DNA of 64,000 nucleotides from Bacteroidota bacterium (GTDB taxonomy: Bacteria; Bacteroidota; Bacteroidia; Bacteroidales; NBLH01). Position 1 is the stretch's first letter; each line of letters begins with the position of its first letter. The DNA is taken from positions 1-64,000 of the forward strand of contig JANYKN010000116.1 in the NCBI GenBank assembly GCA_025361565.1. The letters run 5' to 3'. Position numbers and translations under genes: made by a program. The notes below the pieces were generated by a model. The model had not been told where the DNA came from. It did no database searches and saw nothing but the letters and a program-made list of their open reading frames with translations. Of this stretch, positions 29,374 to 38,300 are shown piece by piece.

Positions 29374-30441
29374 CTAAATATTCGCCAAAATTATTTTTTG
29401 AAGTTCATCTTCTTGCCCTTCAAGGCTGGCAAGTAATGCAAATTGATTTTTGGCACGCACCAAGTTGTGATCCTCATATTTGGTTTTGTAATAAACATCG
29501 CCTTCGATGTAATCGGTTAAAAATCGCAATCCCATAATCAATGTCATATATTTTGCACCGAGCAAAAGGTTTTCTTTTTCAGTTTTTGTCAAAACATTTG
29601 AAAGTACAGATAGATATCCTTTTGTTAACTCTTCGAAAATTTCTTTTCTAAGGTGAACTTTTGAAATATCTTTTTCGTCTTCAGGAACCGGGCTTGTAAA
29701 GCTACGCACCATATCGCCATAATCATACATAACCAAGCCAGGCATTACTGTATCAAGATCAATAACACAAACTCCTTTGCCGGTCTGGTAATGCAGTAAT
29801 GCATTGTTCAATTTGGTGTCGTTATGTGTAACCCTAACCGGCAATTGGCCCGTTGCAATAAACTCGGAAGTTATAATAGCTATTTTACGATGATCGAGTG
29901 CAAATTGTATTTCATTTTCAGCAAGTTTAATCCTGCTTTTGGGATCATTTTCAAGAACAACATCAAACTTTTCAAAACGTTTGCCCAAGTGATGAAAATT
30001 GGGAATTGTTTCGTAAAAATCATCCGCATCTAGCCCAAGTGTGCTAAGCTGAAAAGAACCAAAAGCTCTGGCTGCTTCATAGGCTTGTGATTTATTTTGA
30101 ATTACATCGTAACTTTGGGTTCCTTCAACAAAGTTATACAGCCTCCAGAAATCCTGATTGGAATCCTCCACAAATTTTTCACCGGTTACATTAGGAAATG
30201 TTATTAATGTATTTTGGTCAATATTTGCAAAATGATTCAATAATTTTTCAATATTATGAATTACATGAAGTGGTTGCCTAAATACATTTTTATTGATTTT
30301 CTGAAGGATATATCTAATGTTTGAATCTGTTTCAACTAAAAAAGTATCATTGATATGCCCACCACCAAATGATGAGATTGATGCTATTTTTCCGGTAAAT
30401 ACAAATTGATTAGCGACTTTGTTTGTTTCGATGGTCTTCAT
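29374..30441 (-). CDS. Phosphotransferase-fold kinase, N-acetylhexosamine 1-kinase-like
   Basis: This 355-residue protein of the APH/choline-kinase fold has a nucleotide-binding front (SFGGGHINDTFLVE, about 24-37; YILQKIN, about 44-50) and the catalytic loop RVTHNDTKLNNAL (near 206). The metal-binding VCVIDLDTVMPG motif follows (near 226). This pattern, with THND-K-NN, fits NahK-type kinases, which make GlcNAc-1-phosphate or GalNAc-1-phosphate. It is last in an operon after a sugar nucleotidyltransferase and a sugar permease, which fits uptake and activation of a hexosamine. The exact sugar is not determined by sequence. Confidence 0.75.
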   Translation of the reverse strand: MKTIETNKVANQFVFTGKIASISSFGGGHINDTFLVETDSNIRYILQKINKNVFRQPLHVIHNIEKLLNHFANIDQNTLITFPNVTGEKFVEDSNQDFWRLYNFVEGTQSYDVIQNKSQAYEAARAFGSFQLSTLGLDADDFYETIPNFHHLGKRFEKFDVVLENDPKSRIKLAENEIQFALDHRKIAIITSEFIATGQLPVRVTHNDTKLNNALLHYQTGKGVCVIDLDTVMPGLVMYDYGDMVRSFTSPVPEDEKDISKVHLRKEIFEELTKGYLSVLSNVLTKTEKENLLLGAKYMTLIMGLRFLTDYIEGDVYYKTKYEDHNLVRAKNQFALLASLEGQEDELQKIILANI

Positions 30442-30458
30442 TTGATTGGATTAATAAA

Positions 30459-31364
30459 TTATGTCCAAAGTTTTTCTGGATATACTTTACTTTTAACAAG
30501 TTTGGCTATGCTCTCAACTACAAATGGCCTATCTTGCTGATAAGTTACTCCAAACCATTGATCGGTGCTTTCCAACACTTTTATTTTGGCTCGGTTGGTC
30601 TGAATCAAATCGGTTATGATAGTTGGGATATAATATTCAGCTTTGATATTTTTAACATTCTCGGATAAAAACTTTTTAAAACCTTCTTCAATAAATTTGA
30701 AGATATCCGGTTTAAAAGCCCAAACATTCATTGAAACTGTAGTTTTTCCATCCAATTCTATCCAATTACTATCGTTATCATGATAACCGATAATTCCATT
30801 AACACGCTGAATGTTGGTGCATTCCAGCACATCTGTTAAATAGTTTTCATTGTCAGTTTTACAAATACCACGCGATACGGTCCCAAAATCGGTAATTGTG
30901 TTTTCAAGTTGAAAACCTACCATGGAATATTCTGGAATTTCAGATTCCCGATTCTTGAAAAATTCAAACACAGTTTTATAGGAATCAACTCCATAATAAT
31001 CATCAGCATTGATTACTGCAAATGGCTCATTTATAATATCCTTGGCAACTAAAATTGCATGTGCTGTTCCCCAAGGTTTTAAACGACCTTCCGGAACAGA
31101 ATACCCACTTGGGATATTGTCAATTGACTGGATAACATATTCTGTTTGAATCTGGCCTTTTAATTTAGGTTCAAAAACTTCTTTAAAATCTGCTTCAATG
31201 GCTTTGTTAATTACAAAAACAACTTTACCAAATCCAGCACGTATGGCATCATAAATAGAGTAATCGATAATGCTTTCGCCTGATGGACCTACTTTGTCCA
31301 TTTGTTTAACTCCTCCATATCTGCTGCCCAAACCGGCAGCTAAAATCAATAAAGTTGGTTTCAT
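30459..31364 (-). CDS. Sugar-1-phosphate nucleotidyltransferase
   Basis: This 301-residue protein has the nucleotidyltransferase signature LAAGLGSRYGGVKQMDKVGPSG with initial MKPTLLI (about 1-29) and the INADDYYG metal-binding segment (near 117). It resembles glucose-1-phosphate thymidylyl/uridylyl transferases but is of a short type often found beside NahK-like kinases in Bacteroidota. The expected reaction is sugar-1-phosphate plus UTP to UDP-sugar, probably acting on the product of the kinase encoded 17 bases downstream. Thymidylyl transfer is also possible. Confidence 0.8.
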   Translation of the reverse strand: MKPTLLILAAGLGSRYGGVKQMDKVGPSGESIIDYSIYDAIRAGFGKVVFVINKAIEADFKEVFEPKLKGQIQTEYVIQSIDNIPSGYSVPEGRLKPWGTAHAILVAKDIINEPFAVINADDYYGVDSYKTVFEFFKNRESEIPEYSMVGFQLENTITDFGTVSRGICKTDNENYLTDVLECTNIQRVNGIIGYHDNDSNWIELDGKTTVSMNVWAFKPDIFKFIEEGFKKFLSENVKNIKAEYYIPTIITDLIQTNRAKIKVLESTDQWFGVTYQQDRPFVVESIAKLVKSKVYPEKLWT

Positions 31365-31397
31365 TTTTATTTTATAAATATATAATAATTGTATTTA

Positions 31398-32681
31398 CTA
31401 TTTCCACGATCTAAGTTTGTACCATTTAGTGGCATACATAAAAATAATCAAATAACAAGGGACCAAAATCCAATAAGCTTCCTGTGAATTGAAAACATCA
31501 GACAAATAACCCCATAAAAGTGGAAGCAAAGCACCACCTGCAATTGCCATTACCAACATAGCAGATCCTGTTTTTATAAAACGGCCTAAATCATGAATAG
31601 CAAGTGGCCAAATTGCTGGCCAAACCAATGCATTGGCAAGCCCAAGGAAGGCTACAAAAGCAACCGAAGTCATTGGTGGACTAAAAATAGCAACCAGTGC
31701 GAATATTACACCCAAAATAGAAGAAAATTGCAAAGCTTTACGTTGAGTTATTACTTTTGGAATTAGAAGAATCCCCAAAATATAACCCACGATCATTGAA
31801 ACCAAGGTAAAAGATGTAAACACTTTTGCAGTACTAATTGGAATTCCTTGCGAAATACCGTATCTGATGATGGTATCACCTGCAATTACTTCAGCTCCAA
31901 CATAAAAGAACAAGGTCATTACGCCAAGAATTAAATGTGGAAACTGAAAAATACTTGTCTTAGACGAAATGGATTCATGAATTTCACTTTCAGGTTCATC
32001 TTCAATTTCTGGTAAAGGCGACATTTTAACCATTATAGCTAAAAGTACCAAAACACCTGACATAATAAGATATGGTGCGATTACCCTTGCTGCAAGCCCG
32101 TTTAAGGCAGCAATACGTTCAGGTTCTGCAAGCGTTTTAAGATTGGCAACAAATGCATCGCCATCACTTAAAATATAATAAGCTAAAATCAACGGGGCCA
32201 CTGCTCCGGCCACTTTATTACAAATTCCCATAATACTTATCCGCTTGGCTGCAGATTCGATAGGGCCAATAATAGTGATATATGGATTAGATGCAGTTTG
32301 CAAAATGGCAAGCCCGGTTCCCATTACAAAAAGCCCGAATAAAAATAAACCATAAATACGGGTTTCGGCTGCTGGTACAAAAATTAAAGTTCCTGCTGCA
32401 ATTACAAAAAGACCCACCATCATACCATTTTTAAAACCTGTCTTTTTTAAAACCCATGACGAGGGCAATGCCATAACTACATATGAAATATAAAAGGCAA
32501 AGGCAACAAACAAGGCTTGAAAATTAGTCAATTCACAAGCTATTTTAAGATAAGGTATCAATATTCCATTTAACCAGGTAACAAACCCGAAAATAAAAAA
32601 CAAAACACCAATAATGGTAATTGATAAAAGATAACTGCTTTTAGGTGGAGCAATTTTAACATCAGGACTATTATTCGACAT
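31398..32681 (-). CDS. MFS sugar permease, FucP/GluP/NagP-like
   Basis: This 427-residue integral membrane protein has about 12 predicted transmembrane helices and the family's typical N-terminal half: FFIFGFVTWLNGILIPYLK (about 27-45), then FFAFYISYVVMALP-like and ILQTASNPYITIIGP segments. FucP/GluP proteins are proton symporters for fucose, glucose/galactose or GlcNAc (NagP). The neighbouring hexosamine kinase makes a GlcNAc/GalNAc role plausible. It is the first gene of a three-gene leftward operon with a perfect promoter about 55 bases upstream. Confidence 0.88.
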   Translation of the reverse strand: MSNNSPDVKIAPPKSSYLLSITIIGVLFFIFGFVTWLNGILIPYLKIACELTNFQALFVAFAFYISYVVMALPSSWVLKKTGFKNGMMVGLFVIAAGTLIFVPAAETRIYGLFLFGLFVMGTGLAILQTASNPYITIIGPIESAAKRISIMGICNKVAGAVAPLILAYYILSDGDAFVANLKTLAEPERIAALNGLAARVIAPYLIMSGVLVLLAIMVKMSPLPEIEDEPESEIHESISSKTSIFQFPHLILGVMTLFFYVGAEVIAGDTIIRYGISQGIPISTAKVFTSFTLVSMIVGYILGILLIPKVITQRKALQFSSILGVIFALVAIFSPPMTSVAFVAFLGLANALVWPAIWPLAIHDLGRFIKTGSAMLVMAIAGGALLPLLWGYLSDVFNSQEAYWILVPCYLIIFMYATKWYKLRSWK

Positions 32682-32733
32682 AATCTAGGTTTATAAAAAT
32701 TGAAAATTAAATTCAGACTAAAAATTACAAAAA

Positions 32734-32764
32734 CAAAGGTAAAAATTCAAAGCAAGCCACCAAA
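32734..32764 (-). promoter_or_regulatory. Bacteroidota-type promoter of the permease operon
   Basis: On the minus strand, TTTG (32764-32761), a 19-base spacer and TACCTTTG (32741-32734) match the consensus. The start of transcription would be near 32728, about 47 bases before the permease ATG at 32681. Confidence 0.72.
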
Positions 32765-32955
32765 TATTATATTGTAATTTTTCGATATTACTTAAATCCT
32801 ATGTTATCATTTGAATATCTGATACTTAATTTACAATTAAGGCTTGAAAAACGCATAAAAATCAATAAAACTTTCAATATTTTTTTAATAAGTTCAGCAT
32901 ACTTACTTAATTTTTTATGTTTATTTGAAAATGAAACTAAATTTATTTGTTTTCT

Positions 32956-33150
32956 TTATTTCTCTTTTACTTGTTGCTGATTGCAAATAATGTACTTGTT
33001 TTTGTTTTGATCGAAGAGTATAAATGAACCTTTCACTAAATATTGATCGTAATATTTTTTTAAATCGGGATTGATCTCTTTGATTGGGTTTTGTGAGAAT
33101 GCAGCTATGCTCATAACTGAAATTATAACAAAAAGAAATTGGTTTTTCAT
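32956..33150 (-). pseudogene. N-terminal fragment of a class D (OXA-type) beta-lactamase
   Basis: The 64-residue product has a signal peptide ending near Phe-Ser-Gln. It then has KKYYDQYLVKGSFILFDQ and KNKYIICNQQ, which match the conserved stretch of class D beta-lactamases just before the catalytic PASTFK motif (typical form: KGSFVLYD...N.Y..YN). The reading frame stops (TAA at 32956) exactly where PASTFK should follow, and I find no such motif downstream in any minus-strand frame. The catalytic serine, SxV and KTG motifs are therefore absent, and it cannot be an active beta-lactamase. Its start overlaps the preceding DUF3137-like gene by four bases. Beyond its stop the sequence is AT-rich and non-coding. 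Confidence 0.65.
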
Positions 33151-33956
33151 TGCAATATTTTTTGTGGGATTCTGGTTAATTGTCTGATTAGTTCAAAAGT
33201 TTCAAATAATATTTTTATATCCTTTTCTAACAATTCTGAATCAAATAATGACTTTTGAATATTGAAATCAAACAATTCTGATTTATTTGTAATAGCTATA
33301 TAAATCCTCTTTCCTTTAATTGATATTTTCACCTCATTACCGCTCGTATAATTAAAATCAATAATTGATTCAATAATTAGATTTTGAATTCCCAAACTTG
33401 AATTATACAGAATAGATCCTGAAATATTTACAAATAGCCCATGAAAAATAGACACTAAGCCTTTACCAATATACAATTGTGATAAATTAAATTTAATACC
33501 ATCTATTTCTCCAATAATTATATCATTTTCAATATGTTCATCTATTTTACCACCAAACAATCCACTTTCAATTAAAGTACTTTTATGTGTTTTATAAATA
33601 CTATGATATTGAAATTCAGAATTATTATTTTGAATTATTGTTTTTATTATCTTGAATTTATAATTGTTTTTAAGACTGGCTCTTTGCTTTGTACTGAGAT
33701 ACTCTAAGGGTTTAATATTAAAAAAAAGAACGACAACAATAGAAGTCATCACTCCATCAAGGATAATCTCTATTTCAATTTTTTTTGATTGGACATGAAT
33801 CTTCAAAAAAAACAAGAGTAATCCAATAAAAAGTACAAAAGCAAAAAAGTATCTATTATGCTCAACTTTTCTTAGCAGAATTAGTCGTTTATTTTCAAGA
33901 TCTTTAATATGATAAAATACTATATTTTTAATTTCTTGGATTTGAGCTGTAATCAT
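33147..33956 (-). CDS. Membrane protein, DUF3137-like
   Basis: This 269-residue protein has a charged cytosolic start and two adjacent membrane segments (about 35-55 and 65-85). A C-terminal cytosolic domain carries SGLFGGKIDEHIENDIIIGEIDG (about 135-158) and GLVSIFHGLFVNIS. That arrangement, two helices followed by a conserved domain with an F-x-G-x-F segment, resembles the DUF3137 family, whose function is unknown. It is followed immediately by a beta-lactamase fragment. There is no other obvious operon partner. Confidence 0.6.
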   Translation of the reverse strand: MITAQIQEIKNIVFYHIKDLENKRLILLRKVEHNRYFFAFVLFIGLLLFFLKIHVQSKKIEIEIILDGVMTSIVVVLFFNIKPLEYLSTKQRASLKNNYKFKIIKTIIQNNNSEFQYHSIYKTHKSTLIESGLFGGKIDEHIENDIIIGEIDGIKFNLSQLYIGKGLVSIFHGLFVNISGSILYNSSLGIQNLIIESIIDFNYTSGNEVKISIKGKRIYIAITNKSELFDFNIQKSLFDSELLEKDIKILFETFELIRQLTRIPQKILQ

Positions 33957-34177
33957 ATATACAAAATGTATAATATTAATAGATTATTTGTTGGTTTAAA
34001 TATACCAAACTGTTTTCTACAGATGAAATTGCAACAAACTTAAAAATTGCTTGTCAAATTTATCCAACGAATTTCTATCACAAAAATAAGTACAAACATT
34101 ATCGGTGAAACACCTTTAATTAAAGGTATTAGAGTCTCAAAATTAAAGAATTAAACACTATTAATCCAATATTATCA

Positions 34178-35362
34178 TCAACAACTCATTTCACCTGCAT
34201 TTTTTTTGGCCGAAAGCAGGTTGTATGCTCCTTTTAAAACAACTTTGGCAGTTTTTGAATCAAAACCCTCAGGCAATCTTATTTCGGTATATCCACCATC
34301 AGTAACGCCTTTTAAAACTTCTATCATTCGGTACTCTGTAAAGGGTTTGCCACCTTCCTCCTTGTTTTTATCAAAAATAAAGATATAATCTTTATCGTCA
34401 AAGCTAACAATGGCTTCAGAAGGCAATGCATTTACTTTATTTCCGCTTGCTTCGATAATGGCATTTACATACATACCTGGCAAAGTGTTTTTGCAAACAC
34501 CTGAAACACTGGCAAAAACAGTATATGTTTTATCTGTGTTGATTGATTTGCCTGTTTGGTAAATAACGGCATCGTGCTGTTCGTTTTCGTTATTGATAAA
34601 AAAACGTATTTTCTGGCCGATAGATACTTTATCTGCATCTTTCTCGAAAAGGGTAAGTTCAAGGAAAAGCTTATCGCTGTTCACAATTTCGAACAAAACA
34701 TCCGACGGCGAAACATATTTACCAATATTTATATTTACCGTTTTAACATAACCTGAAATTGGAGAAACCACGGCAACCGAGCGGCTAATATCATCCTCGT
34801 GTAAATTTGCGGGATTGATACCGATGAGTGCAAGTTTTTGTTCCAATGCTTTTACAAGCGCCATTTGGTTTTTGTAATCAGCAGTGACTTGCTGTAAATT
34901 CTTTTGAGAATATACATCGTCTTTATACAATTCGTTATGCCTTTTGTATTCAGCCTCAGCATATTCGAACTTGTTCTTTGCTTCCAAATAATTTTGTTGG
35001 ATATCAATAAACTCCTGATTTTCAAGAACTGCCAGTGTTTGACCTTTGCTTACCAAATTGCCTGGTATCAAAGTTGTACTTTTAACAAAACCGCCCAATG
35101 GCATACAAACCGTTGCATAGTTTTGTGGTGCTACCGAAACTTTACCACTTACTTTTAGTGTTCCACTTAATGAGCGGATTTCAATTGCCCCGGTTTCGAT
35201 ATTTGCCAATTTTATCTGATCGTCGCGCAATTCAACAATATCTTCAGGAATTACTTCAACTTCTTCATTTTCAGATTCAACCTTTTTTTCTCCATTGCAT
35301 GAGAATATGGCAACGAAAAAGACTAAGAATACAGTTGCTTTAATAAAATTATAATGTATCAT
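34178..35362 (-). CDS. CusB/CzcB-type RND efflux periplasmic adaptor lipoprotein
   Basis: This 394-residue membrane-fusion protein has a lipoprotein signal (Cys22 after AIFS), a barrel-sandwich/lipoyl half (VCMPLGGFVKSTTLIPGNLVSKGQTLAVLE, about 85-115), a coiled-coil hairpin (about 118-178) and the second lipoyl half (AVVSPISGYVKTVNINIGKYV, about 200-220). A beta-barrel and membrane-proximal domain follow. It links the inner-membrane pump to the outer-membrane channel in metal-efflux RND systems. It lies 12 bases downstream of the pump gene. It ends in a Cys residue (Glu-Met-Ser-Cys), which is unusual. Confidence 0.9.
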   Translation of the reverse strand: MIHYNFIKATVFLVFFVAIFSCNGEKKVESENEEVEVIPEDIVELRDDQIKLANIETGAIEIRSLSGTLKVSGKVSVAPQNYATVCMPLGGFVKSTTLIPGNLVSKGQTLAVLENQEFIDIQQNYLEAKNKFEYAEAEYKRHNELYKDDVYSQKNLQQVTADYKNQMALVKALEQKLALIGINPANLHEDDISRSVAVVSPISGYVKTVNINIGKYVSPSDVLFEIVNSDKLFLELTLFEKDADKVSIGQKIRFFINNENEQHDAVIYQTGKSINTDKTYTVFASVSGVCKNTLPGMYVNAIIEASGNKVNALPSEAIVSFDDKDYIFIFDKNKEEGGKPFTEYRMIEVLKGVTDGGYTEIRLPEGFDSKTAKVVLKGAYNLLSAKKNAGEMSC

Positions 35363-35374
35363 AATGTTTTACTT

Positions 35375-38300
35375 TTAAAATATTTTACCTGTAATAAAAT
35401 CAATATTAATGATGGTTTGATTGTAATTATTCATTGCATCTAGATAGTTTTGTTTGATTTCAAGTGCTCGGCCAAGGTTTAGGATATAATCCAGATAATC
35501 CATTGCACCTGCTTTGTAGCTTCGGGTGGCCTGATCTATAATTATGTCGGCTTCGGGAATTGCTTGTTTTTCGTAATAATTTACGCTGTTGTTGTATTTT
35601 TCATATTCACTTAATAAAGCCTGGTAATTTCCCAAAAGCGATTTTGAATAATAACTAACATTGGTTTGCGCAACTTGCTCTTTTATTTTTGCTGATTTTG
35701 TTTTAGACCTATAAGGAATAAACCAAAGTGGGATAGTAATACCGGCCTGAATTCCAGTAAAACGATCATTAATTCCAAATGTTCGGGGAATTCCATTAAC
35801 TTCCTGAACACCCTGCATGGTTTGGCTGAAATAGCCAATATTGAAATCAGGCATTAAACGGCTGCGTTCCAGTTTTTTTTCAAAATACGAAACCTCAACC
35901 TGCTGTTGCATATAACCCAACGCAGGGTTTCCTGAAAGTTCGGAGCTGTCGGAAATTGGTAAAAACTCAATCCTACGCAACAATGTATCAAAAGTGTTTA
36001 TGGTCAATTGCGTATTTAAAAGCGTCTGCAACTTTTGGTTAAAAATGATCAAATCAGCTTTAACCTCCTGCAAACGGTTTTTCATTTCCATGCATTGCGA
36101 ACGTGCGTTGATCATCTCCAATCGGTTGGTTTCGCCTATTTTAGCCCTAAGTTCTGCAGCCTTCATAAATCCTGTATATAAACTATCTTGCCAAATAAAT
36201 AGCTTTTGTTTTGAATATAAGTAAGCCAATTGCCAATACACTTGTTTTACCTGAGTTGAAATTTCGAGCTGCGAAGCTTTCAATTGCCATTCGCTGCTCT
36301 TGATAGTTGCATTTGCTATTTTTTTCTGGTTGATATAAACCGTAGGAAAATTGAACGATTGCGAAATGGTGAAACTATTGTCCTTTGAATACGAATTAAA
36401 CTGTCCGAATTGTCCGTCAATTGAAGTTTTGGGAATATCCCATGATGCTCCACGCAATGATTTTTGAACATCCACGGAATAAACCGATGATCGAATTGCC
36501 AGATTGCTGTCCAAAGCCATTTGAACCGCTTCTTTCAGATTGACGGTTATTGGCTGCTGCGCTTTTGCTTCATTAAAAAAGGATAGTCCTGTTGTGAGCA
36601 AAACCAAAATAGACAATGCTTTCATCGATTTTTGTTTAAATGAAAACTTAAATTCACGAGAAGAAAAAATAATATAGAAAACAGGCAGAATGATTAAGGT
36701 TAAAAAAGTAGCCGAAATAAGTCCGCCAATAACCACCGTAGCCAAAGGTTTTTGAACTTCGGCACCAGCAGAAGTTGATAAAGCCATAGGGAGAAATCCC
36801 AAAGAAGCAACTGCAGCTGTCATAATTACCGGGCGCAACCGAATATGCAAACCTTTCAAAACCCGCTCGGTAATATCCATAATTCCTTCCTTTTCAAGGC
36901 GGTTAAATTCTGCAATCAAAACAATTCCGTTAAGCACTGCCACACCGAATAACGCAATAAAACCAACACCTGCCGAAATCGAAAAGTTCATGTCCCTCAG
37001 CCAAAGCGCAAATATTCCGCCAATGGCCGACATAGGAACTGCTGTATAAATTAACAAGCTTTGTTTTACAGAATTGAAGGTAAAATACAATAGCACAAAA
37101 ATCAAAAGCAGAGCAACCGGAACGGCAATTGACAACCTTGCTTTGGCAGCTTCCAGGTTTTGGAACTGGCCACCATACATGACATAATAACCTGTTGGAA
37201 GTTTCCCTTGTTTGTCGATTTTCTCAGTTACTTCGGATATTACGCTTTGAACATCGCGGTTACGCACATTAAAACCAATGGTGATACGGCGTTTGGTATT
37301 TTCCCTTGAAACCTGTGCAGGCCCAGATTTAATTTCGATATTGGCAATTTGTTCGAATGGAATTTGTCCACCGTTTGGAAGGGCTACCGAAAGGTTTTTT
37401 ACATCATCAAGGCTTTGACGATAATCTTTATCCAAACGAACCACAAGACCAAAACGTTTTTCTTCATCAAAAACCACTCCTGCTTGGCTTCCTGCAAAAG
37501 CTGATCGCAAAACAATGTTTACATCATCAATCGAAAGACCATATTGCGCCAAACGATCACGGTTAAACTCGACCTGAACCTGGGCCAGACCAGTGACTTT
37601 TTCTACATTTATATCTTCAACACCTTCAATGCTTTGTATAATTTTTTCAACATTAGCAGCTTTTTCTGAAAGAATATTCAAATCATCACCAAAAATTTTT
37701 ACGGCAATATCTTGTTTTGAACCAGACATTAACTCGTTGAAACGCATTTGAATGGGTTGCTGGAATTCAAATTTTACACCTGCCAATACAACCAATTTTT
37801 CTTCCATTTTCTCAATCAATTCCAAACGATCTTTGGTGCTTGTCCATTCACTTTTGTCTTTAAGCGTAATAATGTAATCGCCTGTTTCCATTGGGGTTGG
37901 ATCTGTAGGGATTTCTCCAGCCCCTATCTTACAAACAGTATGTTTTATCTCAGGAAAATTATCAAGTAAAATCTTATTGGCTTTTTCTACCATTTCAACA
38001 GTGTTGGTAAGTGATCCACCTTGCAAAGTAATTACCCCCGCAGCTAGATCGCCTTCTTCAAGCTGTGGAATAAACTCGCCACCCAAACTGTTAAATAACA
38101 ATAAGCTAAAAATGAAAAGACCAATTGCCAAAATGGATACAAGTAACTTTCTCTTAAGCGCAAAGGCAATCATTGGATTAAAAACTTTATGGAACCAATC
38201 CATAAGCTTGTCAGAAAAATTGCGTTTGTGCTGTGTATTCTTGCTCAAGAATAAAGCAGAAGCCATTGGTACATAGGTAAGTGAAAGAATGGCAGCGCCC

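Noticed and set aside
34112-34127. 16-bp perfect palindrome ACCTTTAATTAAAGGT
   Set aside because: It could be an operator, but a single AT-rich palindrome with no second copy nearby and no regulator gene is weak evidence.
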